A DNA stretch of 38,806 nucleotides from Bacteroidales bacterium (GTDB lineage Bacteria; Bacteroidota; Bacteroidia; Bacteroidales; UBA932): positions 1 to 38,806 of the forward strand of contig JAFZPY010000139.1 in assembly GCA_017552475.1 (NCBI GenBank), given 5' to 3'. Shown here piece by piece: positions 1 through 9,374 of this stretch. The translations under genes and the position numbers were made by a program. Under the pieces are notes generated by a model. It searched no databases. It was not told where the DNA came from and worked only from the letters and a program-made list of their open reading frames with translations. Numbering within the stretch: position 1 is the stretch's first letter; each line of letters starts with the position of its first letter.

Positions 1-1
1 G

Positions 2-652
2 TCTTCTTTCAAGGTGTTGAATCCTGAGCTGCACATCTGCTCACTCGAGCCTTCAGTAAAACTCGAAATCTCCCTGACCATCACCAAGGGCCGCGGCTTC
101 GTGCCCGCCGAGGAGATGAGGGATGAGAACACGCCCATCGGAACCATTCCCGTGGACGCTATCTACACCCCTATCAAGAAGGTCAACTGGACTGTAGAGA
201 ACTGGCGTGTCGAGCAGAAGACTGACTACGAGAAGCTCAATATCGAGATCGTTACCGACGGCTCGATTTCGCCGAACGCAGCCCTTCAGGACGCAGCCAA
301 CATCCTTATATACCACTTCAAGCTCTTTACGGATGACAAGAAGCTCACTCTTGAGAACACCGTAGAGTCCGACAGCAAGGAGCTTGACGAAGAGTCACTC
401 AGAATGAGACATCTCCTTCTGACCAAGCTTTCAGACATGGGTCTCAGCGTGAGAGCCTACAACTGCCTGAAGGCCGCCGACATCGATACCTTCGCTGACC
501 TCGTGTCCTATTCACGTGCCGAACTGATGAAGTTCCGCAACTTCGGACGCAAGTCTCTCGGAGAGATTGATATCCTTGTCGAGAAGATGAAACTCTCCTT
601 CGGTATGGATGTTACAAAGTACAATATTGAAATTAAGAAAAAGAACGCTTAA
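2..652 (+). CDS. rpoA: RNA polymerase alpha subunit, 3' part (5' end outside window)
   Basis: The open frame runs in from the left edge, so the start codon and the first part of the N-terminal domain are missing. About 216 residues are present. The first part is the end of the alpha N-terminal domain, with the motif GRGFVPAEE and then [14 protein letters not shown], which assembles with beta and beta-prime. After a linker ([11 protein letters not shown]) comes the C-terminal DNA- and activator-binding domain, recognisable by [15 protein letters not shown] and the helix-hairpin-helix part [14 protein letters not shown]. The tail [11 protein letters not shown] is lysine-rich. It ends in TAA two bases before rplQ, the universal rpoA-rplQ order, so the two are co-transcribed at the end of the ribosomal protein operon. 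An apparent GTG start at position 14 is only the first start-like codon in the truncated frame. Confidence 0.98.
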   Translation, partial: SSFKVLNPELHICSLEPSVKLEISLTITKGRGFVPAEEMRDENTPIGTIPVDAIYTPIKKVNWTVENWRVEQKTDYEKLNIEIVTDGSISPNAALQDAANILIYHFKLFTDDKKLTLENTVESDSKELDEESLRMRHLLLTKLSDMGLSVRAYNCLKAADIDTFADLVSYSRAELMKFRNFGRKSLGEIDILVEKMKLSFGMDVTKYNIEIKKKNA

Positions 653-654
653 AA

Positions 655-1152
655 ATGAGACACAATAAAGCAGTCAATCATCTCGGACGCAAGAGCGGAC
701 ACCGCAAGGCCCTCCTTTCCAACATGGCTTGTTCTCTCATACTCAACAAGAGAATCACCACCACAGAGGCAAAGGCAAAGGCTCTCAAGCCGTTCCTCGA
801 GCCGCTCGTTACCAAGTCAAAAGACGATTCTACACACTCACGTCGCGTTGTCTTCAGCTACCTGAAGGACAAGCACGCAACAGCAGAGCTTTTCCGCACC
901 ATCGCTCCCAAGGTTGCTGACCGTCCGGGCGGATACCTCCGTATCCTCCACCTCGGTTTCCGTCAGGGTGATGCCGCTGAGATGGTTCTCGTAGAGTTCG
1001 TAGATTTCAACGAGGCAGCTATCGCAAGCGCACCCAAGGAGGCCAAGAAGACCACCCGTCGCAGCCGTGCAAAGAAAGCCGAGGCCGCTCCCGCAGCCGA
1101 AGCTCCCGCTGCTGAGGCTCCTGCAGCCGAAGAGGCTCCCAAGGCTGAGTAA
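655..1152 (+). CDS. rplQ: 50S ribosomal protein L17
   Basis: 165 residues. The N-terminus [20 protein letters not shown] is the L17 signature, followed by the conserved body ending in [23 protein letters not shown]. Residues from about 125 on form a tail absent from short L17 proteins: a basic stretch ([12 protein letters not shown]) and then alanine/proline/glutamate repeats of the type PAAEA. Such low-complexity tails are usual on L17 in Bacteroidota. It starts two bases after the rpoA stop, and a strong hairpin terminator follows it, so it closes the operon. Confidence 0.98.
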   Translation: MRHNKAVNHLGRKSGHRKALLSNMACSLILNKRITTTEAKAKALKPFLEPLVTKSKDDSTHSRRVVFSYLKDKHATAELFRTIAPKVADRPGGYLRILHLGFRQGDAAEMVLVEFVDFNEAAIASAPKEAKKTTRRSRAKKAEAAPAAEAPAAEAPAAEEAPKAE

Positions 1153-1171
1153 TCAAGCCTTCCCAATATTA

Positions 1172-1207
1172 AAGGGCGACCCGTTCAGGGCCGCCCTTAA
1201 TTGTTTT
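1172..1207 (+). terminator. Rho-independent terminator after rplQ
   Basis: A 7-bp stem (AAGGGCG at 1172-1178 with CGCCCTT at 1192-1198) is extended past one mismatch by CCC/GGG around a 5-nt loop. AA and a T-rich run (1201-1207) follow. It lies 19 bases after the rplQ stop and ends the ribosomal protein transcript. Its T-run overlaps the start of the next promoter. Confidence 0.88.
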
Positions 1208-1230
1208 TAGGGAAAAAAGCAGTATCTTTG
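1200..1230 (+). promoter_or_regulatory. Bacteroidota-type promoter for the SGNH/MBOAT operon
   Basis: TATCTTTG at 1223-1230 matches the TAnnTTTG -7 element. ATTG at 1200-1203 lies 19 bases upstream, the expected distance for the TTTG -33 element. The first gene starts 34 bases downstream at 1265. The -33 element lies in the T-run of the rplQ terminator, so the two signals are compacted. Confidence 0.75.
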
Positions 1231-1264
1231 AAGTTCGCAAAAGCGAGAACACTAAACGGTCACC

Positions 1265-2704
1265 ATGAAACCGAAGCAGGTCCTTATATTCATACTTGCA
1301 GTCTTTGCACTCCTGGGACTCGGCTGGGTAGTATTCCCCGCCGACGGTGTCCGTTTCGCCGGACGTGACTGGCGTTTTTTCTCCTACGAACGCACCCTGC
1401 GTGCCGCAAACGAGAAAAAACTCGACATCGACTCGGTAATTACAGCCCTTGGGGCCTCGTATACCATCGCTGAAAAGGATACCCTCAGCTACTATAGGGA
1501 TTTCATCAAAAGGAGCTCATCCCGTCTGCACTTCCCTAATGACGACTACACCTGGCTCGACCCTGTCTTCCGTGACTTTGAAAGCGCCCAAAGAAAGGGC
1601 CGTCTCTACCGGGTAGTCCACTACGGAGACTCCCAGATAGAGATTGACCGCATCACCTCTACCTTGCGCCAGCGACTCCAGGAACGCTTCGGCGGTCAGG
1701 GCACCGGCATGTTCCCCGCCATGTCGTCCGTCCCCTCAGCCTCAGTATCCAAATCCGCCGCAGGCTCGATGACACACTATACCATGTACGGCGACAGCAC
1801 CACCACCCGCGCTCCCCACAGCCGCTACGGCATAATGTGCCAGTTCGCCCAACTCTATCGCAGCGGCAGCGTGACCTTCCGCGAGGCGCCTAACCGCGAC
1901 GACAGCCCTGCCTCCAAAACCTTCTCCCGCGTCTCGCTCCTTATCGGCAACACCCCCGACACCCTCCGGGTTTCCCTCCTTACCGACACCACATCCCGTG
2001 GCGAGAAGATCATTCCCCGCGACTCCCTTGGCGTTCAACTCCTCACCTGGGACCTCTCCAGACCGATATCCAAAGCTACGCTGAAATTCCGCGGCACAGC
2101 CGAGATATATGGCATCTCCCTTGACGGCCAGTCCGGAATCGCGGTCGACAATATACCCCTCCGCGGCTGCTCCGGCACCATATTCACCCGCATATCCAAG
2201 GCTACCCTCCGCCGCTCCTTCTCCCTCACCAATACCCGCCTCATCATCCTCCAGTTCGGCGGCAACATCATGCCCGTCGCCAACTCTGACAAGACAATTG
2301 ACAACTACGCCGAACAGATCGCCCGCCAGATCCGCTATTTCCAGGACGTGGCTCCCGATGCCCGCATCATCTTCATCGGCCCCTCCGATATGGGCCGCAC
2401 CGCCTCCGACGGCACCATCCGCACCTGGCCCCGCCTTATGCAACTCAACGACACCCTCCGTGCAACAGCCCTCAGCAACGGCGCCGCCTACTGGGATATG
2501 TTTGCGGTCATGGGCGGCGAAAACTCCATGGCCCGCTGGGTTCGTCACAATCCCCCCTATGCCGGCCCCGACTACATCCACTTCACCCCCGCCGGCGCCC
2601 GGATCATAGGCGACGCCCTCTCATCCTCAATCCTCCTATATCACGACTTCTACTGTCTACGCCGCTCCATCGGCGACTCAAAAGTGAAGGCATTCATGAA
2701 ATGA
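1265..2704 (+). CDS. SGNH-hydrolase-like membrane-anchored protein (first of pair)
   Basis: 479 residues. The N-terminus has a short basic start and one hydrophobic segment (about residues 5-25, VLIFILAVFALLGLGWVVF), so the rest probably lies in the periplasm. SGNH-type blocks are visible: GDSQ with Ser123, a FGGN with Asn334, and DYIHFTPAG with Asp436 and His439, the expected Ser-Asn-Asp/His spacing for a GDSL/SGNH esterase or acetyltransferase fold. It overlaps the next gene by four bases (ATGA), and that gene overlaps the MBOAT gene in the same way, so all three are translationally coupled. Family knowledge: MBOAT proteins export acetyl groups and SGNH partners transfer or remove them on polysaccharides, as in the AlgI/AlgJ and PatA/PatB pairs. 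The polymer modified here is unknown. Third codon positions are strikingly rich in C. Confidence 0.75.
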   Translation: MKPKQVLIFILAVFALLGLGWVVFPADGVRFAGRDWRFFSYERTLRAANEKKLDIDSVITALGASYTIAEKDTLSYYRDFIKRSSSRLHFPNDDYTWLDPVFRDFESAQRKGRLYRVVHYGDSQIEIDRITSTLRQRLQERFGGQGTGMFPAMSSVPSASVSKSAAGSMTHYTMYGDSTTTRAPHSRYGIMCQFAQLYRSGSVTFREAPNRDDSPASKTFSRVSLLIGNTPDTLRVSLLTDTTSRGEKIIPRDSLGVQLLTWDLSRPISKATLKFRGTAEIYGISLDGQSGIAVDNIPLRGCSGTIFTRISKATLRRSFSLTNTRLIILQFGGNIMPVANSDKTIDNYAEQIARQIRYFQDVAPDARIIFIGPSDMGRTASDGTIRTWPRLMQLNDTLRATALSNGAAYWDMFAVMGGENSMARWVRHNPPYAGPDYIHFTPAGARIIGDALSSSILLYHDFYCLRRSIGDSKVKAFMK

Positions 2705-3930
2705 GAACGATCACCTTCATATTATCAATCCTTCTCCTCGGCAGCACAGTCGCAGGACAGAACTTCCATCGCCGCATCCCTGATCTCCAATACGCCCGTA
2801 CCGAGCTGAACCGTATCCAATTCGCCCCCGGCGGCAGCCCCGCCTTTGAACGCTTCTACCGTAAGCTCGACACAGTCATCCTCAGCGGCAAAGGCAATCT
2901 GCGCATCCTCCAGATCGGAGGTTCACACGTTCAGGGCGGTTCATGGAGCCAACAACTCCGCCGCGACCTTCTCCTCGTACGCTACGGGCTCGACGGCGGC
3001 CGCGGTCTCGTCTTCCCCTATTCCGCCGCCGGCACCAACACGCCAATGGGCTACACCTCTTCCTACACCGGCACCTGGAGTCCCGACCGCTGCCTCAAGA
3101 CCCCTCATACAGACCTTGGCGTCACCGGCATCTCAATCACCACCGACGACCCTTCCTCCACATTTACAATATCAATGTCGGAGCGCGGCCCGCGCGAATG
3201 GTCTCCCTCCTTCACCTTCAACAAGGTCGACCTTCTGGGTTACGGCAATCTCGAACCGATAATAATCATGGGCCGCGACACGGTCCGCAGCATCAACGCT
3301 ACCCCCGTCAAGGGCCGCTGGCACTTTGATCTCCCGCGTTTCACGGAGGAAATCACCGTGGGCTTTCATCCCGCTTCGCAAGGCGAATTCACGGTCAATG
3401 GCGTCTACCTTGACAACCCCTTCAGCGGCATCACCTACTCCGAAGTCGGTATCAACGGCGCCTCCACCTCATCATATCTCCGCTGCGACAACTTTCAGCG
3501 CGACCTCGAATTCCTCTCGCCCGACCTTGTCATATTCTGCATCTGCATCAATGACATCCAGGGCGACTTCGACCCCTCCCACTTCATTTCCAACTACAAC
3601 AAGCTGGTCAAAATGGTCAACAATGCCAACCCAGACTGCGCCATCCTCTTTACCACCTGCAACGACTCCTACCGTCACCGTGCCCCCAATCGCAATACAG
3701 TTCCTGCCGTCAATGCCTTCAAGACGCTTACTCTCAAACACGACGCCGGCCTGTGGGACCTCTACGAGATAATGGGCGGCTACGGCTCCATGCAGAGCTG
3801 GGAGTACTCGGGCTATGCCCAGGGCGACAAGATACACTTCACTCCGGCAGGATACGACATTCTCGGCAACCTGCTGTTCAACGCCCTCATGGACGGGTAT
3901 TGGCAGCATAAAACCACCACGGCCCGATGA
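2701..3930 (+). CDS. Secreted SGNH-hydrolase-like protein (second of pair)
   Basis: 409 residues with a signal peptide (RTITFILSILLLGSTVAGQ, likely cut after VAG). SGNH motifs: LQIGGSH with Ser75, CICIND with Asn284, and DKIHFTPAGYDILG with Asp376 and His379. The C-terminal motif is nearly the same as in the preceding protein, so the two genes are probably old duplicates, but the surrounding sequence is quite different. The start ATG overlaps the previous stop (ATGA), and its own stop overlaps the MBOAT start. This protein lacks the membrane anchor seen in its partner and may work free in the periplasm or at the outer membrane. A role in O-acetylation of an envelope or capsular polysaccharide is inferred from the MBOAT neighbour. 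An esterase role is equally possible from sequence alone. Confidence 0.75.
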   Translation: MRTITFILSILLLGSTVAGQNFHRRIPDLQYARTELNRIQFAPGGSPAFERFYRKLDTVILSGKGNLRILQIGGSHVQGGSWSQQLRRDLLLVRYGLDGGRGLVFPYSAAGTNTPMGYTSSYTGTWSPDRCLKTPHTDLGVTGISITTDDPSSTFTISMSERGPREWSPSFTFNKVDLLGYGNLEPIIIMGRDTVRSINATPVKGRWHFDLPRFTEEITVGFHPASQGEFTVNGVYLDNPFSGITYSEVGINGASTSSYLRCDNFQRDLEFLSPDLVIFCICINDIQGDFDPSHFISNYNKLVKMVNNANPDCAILFTTCNDSYRHRAPNRNTVPAVNAFKTLTLKHDAGLWDLYEIMGGYGSMQSWEYSGYAQGDKIHFTPAGYDILGNLLFNALMDGYWQHKTTTAR

Positions 3931-5792
3931 GCGACATGATACAAGTCATATCGGGATTCATTCGCGACCTCTTCTCTTTTGACCAGGCCCATCCGTTGCT
4001 GTTTACCCAGTTCTACTTCTGGGCGTTCTTTGCAATTGTCTTCGCGTTCCTCACCCTTTTTAAGGACAAACTGGTCCTGAGAAACGCCTACCTGTTCGGC
4101 TGCTCCCTTTTCTTCTACTATAAGACCAGCGGCCTGTTTTTGATACTGCTGTCGTTTGTCATAGTATACAACTACCTGGCTGGTCGCAGGATGGCCGGTA
4201 TCAGATCCCCGGGCGGCCGCAAGGCACTCCTTCTGCTGAGTGTGGCCGTAGACCTCGGCCTGCTGTGCTACTTCAAATACGCTTACTTCCTGACGGACCT
4301 TGTCAACAACCTTCTCCACACCGACTTCCGCGTTTTTGACATATTCGCCGCCGCAGGCAATGCCGTTGCCGGCCGCGCGGCATTCAGCATTGACAGCATA
4401 TTCCTTCCCGTCGGCATATCATTCTTCACGTTTCAGGCGGTCAGCTACGTCGTAGACATTCAGAGGGGCAGGATAGAGCCGGTGCGTAATTTCTTTGACT
4501 TCGGTTTCTACCTGAGTTTCTTCCCGCAGCTCGTGGCGGGCCCCATAGTCCGTGCCAGCGAGTTCGCATCACAGCTCCACAAGCCCTACAACCTCTCCCG
4601 TCGCTGGTTCGGCATTGCTGTCTTCTGGATACTCAACGGTCTCGTCAAAAAGCTCGTTCTCAGCGACTATATTGCAGTGAACTTCTGCGACAGGGTGTTC
4701 GCCAATCCTCTTCTTTACAGCGGCTTTGAAAACCTCTCCGCCATCTTCGCTTATTCCCTTCAGGTCTATGCCGATTTCTCAGGCTACACCGACATCGCGA
4801 CCGGCGTGGCCATGCTGATGGGATTCTACCTTCCCAAGAACTTCAACTCCCCCTATAAGGCCACCAATGCAGCCGGATTCTGGAAACGCTGGCATATGAC
4901 CCTTTCCAACTGGCTCAAAGACTACCTCTACATCCCTCTCGGCGGCAACCGCGAAGCCACCGCCGGCACTTACATCTGTATAATCACGATAGCCCTTATC
5001 GCCGTCTTCCTGAGCGGAAGTATCGCAGTCGCCATCGTCGCCGGCATAATTGCCCTCGCCGTAGGCCTGACGGCATGGCTCCGTCCCGACAAGCGCAAGC
5101 TCATCACTACCAATATCAACAATATGGACACCATGCTCCTGGGCGGCCTCTGGCACGGTGCGAGCTGGAATTTCATGATCTGGGGCGGTCTCAACGGCAT
5201 CGGTATGATTATCTGGAAATTCTGGAAGAGCTGGGGCATGTACATGCGCTTGTTCGTAATATCGCTACTGTGCGTTGTCCTTGGACTGCTGACGGTATTC
5301 GCTCCGGCTCCAGCGTGGAACATGTTCTTTTCATGGGCGCTGCTGATATTCATCGGTGCATTCGTGAGGGTGGTGTACAATATCCTCGGAGGGCGCCGGC
5401 AGTGGAAATGGCTTGCCACGGCCTGGGCCGTGTTCCAGACATTCGTATTCATCACCTTCACCCGTCTGTTTTTCCGCAGCGGCTCCAATCTGGACCCTGC
5501 CGTTGCCAACGAGGAAGCGTGGAATACGGCCCGCAACATGGTTGCCCAGATAGGCGGCTCATGGGACGGCGGGCTTATCCCTGCGATGATCGTACAGCAC
5601 CGTACTGTATTCCTGCTTTTTGTCTTCGGCATGCTTGTTCACTGGCTGCCGGAAGACTGGAAGAGACGCTACCGAATTGGCTTCTCAAGGCTTCCGCTTG
5701 GCGTCATGGCCGTTGTGGTGGCCCTGGTGATATTCATCGCATACCAATTCATAACAGCTGACTTACAATCATTCATATATTTCCAATTCTGA
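3927..5792 (+). CDS. MBOAT family O-acyltransferase (AlgI/DltB-like)
   Basis: 621 residues with about a dozen hydrophobic segments along the whole length. The family motifs are in order: FLPVGISFFTFQAVSYVVD (about 158-177), YADFSGYTDIATG (about 278-290), WKRWHMTLSNWLKDYLYIPL (about 318-337) and GLWHGASWNFMIWGG, whose His410 is the invariant MBOAT histidine. The AlgI/DltB group moves acyl groups, usually acetyl, across the inner membrane to an extracytoplasmic acceptor. It is longer than many AlgI proteins, with extra C-terminal membrane segments. It sits last of the three coupled genes with two SGNH partners, the expected setting for polysaccharide O-acetylation. The symporter gene starts only 15 bases after its stop. 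Confidence 0.92.
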   Translation: MSDMIQVISGFIRDLFSFDQAHPLLFTQFYFWAFFAIVFAFLTLFKDKLVLRNAYLFGCSLFFYYKTSGLFLILLSFVIVYNYLAGRRMAGIRSPGGRKALLLLSVAVDLGLLCYFKYAYFLTDLVNNLLHTDFRVFDIFAAAGNAVAGRAAFSIDSIFLPVGISFFTFQAVSYVVDIQRGRIEPVRNFFDFGFYLSFFPQLVAGPIVRASEFASQLHKPYNLSRRWFGIAVFWILNGLVKKLVLSDYIAVNFCDRVFANPLLYSGFENLSAIFAYSLQVYADFSGYTDIATGVAMLMGFYLPKNFNSPYKATNAAGFWKRWHMTLSNWLKDYLYIPLGGNREATAGTYICIITIALIAVFLSGSIAVAIVAGIIALAVGLTAWLRPDKRKLITTNINNMDTMLLGGLWHGASWNFMIWGGLNGIGMIIWKFWKSWGMYMRLFVISLLCVVLGLLTVFAPAPAWNMFFSWALLIFIGAFVRVVYNILGGRRQWKWLATAWAVFQTFVFITFTRLFFRSGSNLDPAVANEEAWNTARNMVAQIGGSWDGGLIPAMIVQHRTVFLLFVFGMLVHWLPEDWKRRYRIGFSRLPLGVMAVVVALVIFIAYQFITADLQSFIYFQF

Positions 5793-5807
5793 TTACACAC
5801 AACACAA

Positions 5808-7361
5808 ATGGCACTTATCGACTGGATTATCGTCATCCTTTTCCTGCTGGTCCTGATCAGCATGGGCTTCAGGTTTTCATCAAAGAACACCAATCTTGAA
5901 GACTATTTCCGTGGAGGTCGTTCGATGCCCACATGGGTGGTGGCCCTTGCCGCGACGGGAGCGACCATCAGTGCAGGCACCGTCATCGGTTCGCCGGAAA
6001 TGGGCTTCAATTCGAACCTTACATACCTTATGCTTACCGTCAGCGGCTGTATAGCAGGACCGCTGGTTGCATGGCTGGTGATTCCCAAACTATATAAGTC
6101 CAAGGCAATCACCATATACGGATATCTGGAGGAGATGCTCGGTACGACCACGCGCCGCGCCGGCAGCGTAGTATTCCTGCTCGGCCAGCTGTTCTCTTCC
6201 GGCGCCCGCCTTTTCATCGCGGCCATCGCCGTGTATGCAATGCTCTTCGGCGTGTCTGGCGGTGCTATCAATTTCCAGTTCCTGGTATATTCCATTCTCC
6301 TTCTTGGTATTATCGCCACCGTCTACACCATGGCAGGCGGCAAGAAGGGACTTGTCTATATTGACGCCCTGCAGCTACTGCTGATAGTCGGCACCGCTCT
6401 TGTCGCGTTCGTGATTATCTGGGCCTCGCTCGGCGGCATGTCCGTCGGTGATGTCGTCAGCTCCCTGATACACGGACAAATCAAGCAGGGAGGAGCATGG
6501 GTTGAAGGCAATAAACTCCAGCTTATCGACTCATCCTTCCGTTTTGATGTACCCTACAACCTCATCGGCGCGCTTGTGGGCTGCACCCTTTTCAAGTTTG
6601 CTCAGAATACCACCGACCACTTCTGCATACAGAGCATGCTCACTTGCAAATCCGTCGGCAAAGCAGCCAAATCCATGATCTGGTCGCAGGTCCTGAGTAT
6701 TCCCATCACCCTCGTTTTCCTGCTGATGGGCTCGCTCCTCTTTGTGAAATACAACGCCACTGATCCTGCGGCTTTCGCCCGCTATCAGGCAGACGCCCGT
6801 GACATCTATCCCCAGTTCATCTGCACTGCTCTTCCGATGGGGCTTCGCGGCCTGATGCTTGTCGGCCTCCTCGCCGCTGCGCTCTCCAGCTTCAATTCGG
6901 CCATCAACGCCATGGCGTCCAGTTTTGTCACCGACCTGTATCTCCCCATCCGCCAGAGCCGCGGCAAGGACGTCGGCGACGAGCACGCACAGGTATCTTC
7001 ATCCCGCTATATGGTGGTCCTCATCGGACTCATCCTCACTGCATTCGGCGTCCTCACCGCCTTCATGCAGGAGAAGAGCGGCATGAATCTTATCGACTTC
7101 GCTACAGGCATCATGAGCTTCGCCTATGCCGGCATGATCGGCGTCTTCATGTGCGCCCTCTTCACTAAGAGGGGCAATGCCGCCTCCGCCATCGCTGCGC
7201 TCATCACCGGCATTGCGGTCGTCCTGGTTCTGCAGCCCTATGTATGCGGCCCCCTGACTGAAGCCCTTTTCGGGGAACGCATGGTCCTCGCATGGCCATG
7301 GTGGTGCCCTCTCGGAGGCCTTCTCTCCTTTGGCGTCTGCTGCCTCGGCAAGAGAAAATAA
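5808..7361 (+). CDS. Sodium:solute symporter (SSS family)
   Basis: 517 residues with about 13 hydrophobic segments. SSS features: the N-terminal DYFRGGRSMPTWVVALAATG stretch, then SAGTVIGSPEMGF in helix 1, YTMAGGKKGLVYIDALQ in the middle (the usual GG..g..wtD..Q pattern), and GLLAAALSSFNSAINAMAS later, the region that carries the second sodium-site serines. The substrate cannot be read from sequence. It follows the MBOAT gene by 15 bases and so belongs to that operon, yet it also lies just before a promoter and amino-sugar genes. A sugar or amino-sugar substrate is plausible, as in other SSS carriers next to nagB genes, but this is inference. Confidence 0.9.
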   Translation: MALIDWIIVILFLLVLISMGFRFSSKNTNLEDYFRGGRSMPTWVVALAATGATISAGTVIGSPEMGFNSNLTYLMLTVSGCIAGPLVAWLVIPKLYKSKAITIYGYLEEMLGTTTRRAGSVVFLLGQLFSSGARLFIAAIAVYAMLFGVSGGAINFQFLVYSILLLGIIATVYTMAGGKKGLVYIDALQLLLIVGTALVAFVIIWASLGGMSVGDVVSSLIHGQIKQGGAWVEGNKLQLIDSSFRFDVPYNLIGALVGCTLFKFAQNTTDHFCIQSMLTCKSVGKAAKSMIWSQVLSIPITLVFLLMGSLLFVKYNATDPAAFARYQADARDIYPQFICTALPMGLRGLMLVGLLAAALSSFNSAINAMASSFVTDLYLPIRQSRGKDVGDEHAQVSSSRYMVVLIGLILTAFGVLTAFMQEKSGMNLIDFATGIMSFAYAGMIGVFMCALFTKRGNAASAIAALITGIAVVLVLQPYVCGPLTEALFGERMVLAWPWWCPLGGLLSFGVCCLGKRK

Positions 7362-7374
7362 CCACAATTTGTTA

Positions 7375-7405
7375 TTGGGTTACAAGAGTATAATTAGTAT
7401 CTTTG
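7375..7405 (+). promoter_or_regulatory. Promoter upstream of the nagB-like fusion gene
   Basis: TTG at 7375-7377 and TATCTTTG at 7398-7405 are separated by 20 bases, a good match to the Bacteroidota promoter. The gene starts at 7440, leaving a leader of roughly 25-30 bases. This separates the amino-sugar genes from the symporter operon. Confidence 0.75.
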
Positions 7406-7439
7406 CCGTGGATTTTCAAGAGATACACAACCTCAGTAT

Positions 7440-9362
7440 ATGAAACACTTTACACTTCCTTACGAAGGAGGCCTTATTGAAGAGAATCTTCCCAAAGGCA
7501 TCCTTCACAGCTTCGAGAAAGTGACGACCGAGATCCACACGGATCCTTTCGAAGCCAGCGAAAAGGTCGCCGACATCATCGTTAAGGCCATCAACTCCAA
7601 CCGAGGACGTCTTTTCCGCCTCGGACTCACCACCGGAGTGACCCCCGTGTCCCTCTACAATGAGCTCGCAAGGCGCTATGAAGCCGGAGAGGTTTCTTTC
7701 CGCGATGTCGAAGTAGTGTCAATCGACGAATATTATCCTTACAGCGGAAAAGAGCAACAGAGCCGCAACCACCGCCTCCACGAGGCGCTCCTCGACAGGG
7801 TAGACATCCTCAAGGAGAACGTGCATATTCCTGACGGCACCGTCCCCGCTTCCCGCATCACCGAATACTGCGCCGAATTTGACAAGTCAGCACGCGGACT
7901 TGACCTCCTCGTGATCGGCGTCGGCGAGCAGGGCCAGCTCGGTTTCAACGAGGCCGGCTCCAACGAGAAGAGCCGCACCCGTACCGTACGTCTTTCCTAC
8001 AAGTCCCGCAAGCGTCAGGCTCACAACTTCAACGGCGACATCGCCGCGACTCCCGCTTCCGCCATCACGGTCGGTATCAACACCATGATGAGCGCACACC
8101 GCATCATCCTCATGGCCTGGGGCGAGGACAAAGCCGCCGCCGTCAAGGCCATCGCAGAGGGACAGATCAACAACGCCTGCCCTGCATCCTATCTCCAGAA
8201 CCACGACGACTGCACATTCTTCGTCGACGAGACTGCCGGCAGCCTCCTCACCCGCGTCACCGCACCCTGGCTCGTGGGCCCTTGCGACTGGACTCCCAAA
8301 TTTGTCCGCAAGGCTGTCGTATGGCTCTGCCAGACCGTAGGCAAACCTATTCTCAAACTCACCGAAAAAGACTACCTCGAAAACTCCCTCGGCGAGCTCA
8401 TCGAGAAATTCGGACCTTTCGACAAGATCAATATCGACGTCTTCAACGACCTCCAGCATACCATCACCGGATGGCCCGGCGGCAAGCCCAATACCGACGA
8501 CACATTCCGTCCCGTGGCTGCCAACCCTTATCCGAAGACCGTTCTCATCTTCTCACCCCACCCTGATGATGACGTCATCTCAATGGGCGGCACATTCATC
8601 CGCCTCGTTTCCCAGGGCCACAATGTACACGTAGCTTACGAGACTTCCGGCAACGTAGCCGTTCATGACGATGTCGTACTCCAGCACATGGATGCCATCT
8701 ACCAGCTCGGCTACGGCGACGACTTCGCCAAGGTGAAAGCCCTTGTTGACAGCAAGCGTCCCGGTGAGCCCGAGCCCCGTGAGCTCCTCAATATCAAGGG
8801 CGCTATCCGTCGCAGCGAGGCCCGCGGCGCAGTCCGTTCATTCGGCCTCAACGACAATACGAACGCTCACTTCCTCAACCTGCCTTTCTATGAGTCCGGC
8901 GGCGTGAAGAAGAACCCCCGTACCCAGGCCGACCTCGATATCATCAAGGCCCTCATCAAGGATGTCAAGCCTGACATGATATTCATGGCCGGTGACCTTG
9001 CCGACCCTCATGGCACACACCGCGTCTGCACCGAGGCCGCTCTCGAGTCCATCGAACAGCTCAAGGCCGAGGGCGAGAAGTGGCTCGACAAGACCCATGT
9101 ATGACTCTATCGCGGAGCATGGATGGAGTGGGAGCTCGGCCGAGTGGATATGGCCGTGCCTCTCAGCCCGGACGAGGTGGTGAAGAAACGTCACTCCATC
9201 TTCCGTCACCTTTCCCAGAAAGACATCGTGCCGTTCCCCGGCGACGATCCCCGCGAGTTCTGGCAGAGGGCAGAGGAACGCACCCAGAACACTGCACGCC
9301 TCTACGACGCCCTCGGTATGGCAGAATACCAGGCCATGGAAGTATTCCTCAAACTCTACTAA
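7440..9362 (+). pseudogene. NagB-like/PIG-L deacetylase fusion, interrupted by in-frame TGA
   Basis: The N-terminal half (about 30-280) is a glucosamine-6-phosphate-deaminase-like domain (GLTTGVTPVSLYNEL, SIDEYYP, GVGEQGQLGFNEAGS). The C-terminal half is a PIG-L/LmbE N-deacetylase domain starting near 365 (FSPHPDDDVISMGG, metal-binding HPDD, and later GDLADPHGTHR). The open frame stops at codon 555, TGA 9102-9104, but the same frame continues without change for 85 more residues (LYRGAW, then MAVPLSPDEV, FWQRAEER, YQAMEVFLKLY) to the TAA at 9360-9362. From memory, full-length Bacteroidota homologues have Trp at the interrupted codon (WLYRGAW or similar), so a TGG to TGA change explains it. The product would lose about 13% of its length, beyond most PIG-L motifs, so partial function is possible. 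The deaminase part has Gln where true NagB has its catalytic Asp141 and His143, which is normal for this fusion family. Confidence 0.85.
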
Positions 9363-9374
9363 TCCGACAAGACA

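Noticed and set aside
1030..1150. Ala/Pro/Glu repeat tail of L17 as a foreign insertion
   Set aside because: Low-complexity tails on L17 are common in Bacteroidota, and the frame is continuous.
1742..2581. Long antisense frames opposite the SGNH genes
   Set aside because: They arise from the very C-rich third positions of the sense genes and show no domain or start signal.
9102..9104. TGA read as selenocysteine
   Set aside because: The homologous residue is, as far as I recall, Trp in a non-redox place, and no SECIS-like hairpin or selenocysteine genes are seen.
7440..9362. Loss of catalytic Asp/His in the NagB-like domain as a sign of decay
   Set aside because: The Gln-Gly-Gln arrangement in place of Asp-Gly-His fits what I recall for this fusion family, which lacks the classical residues in intact members.
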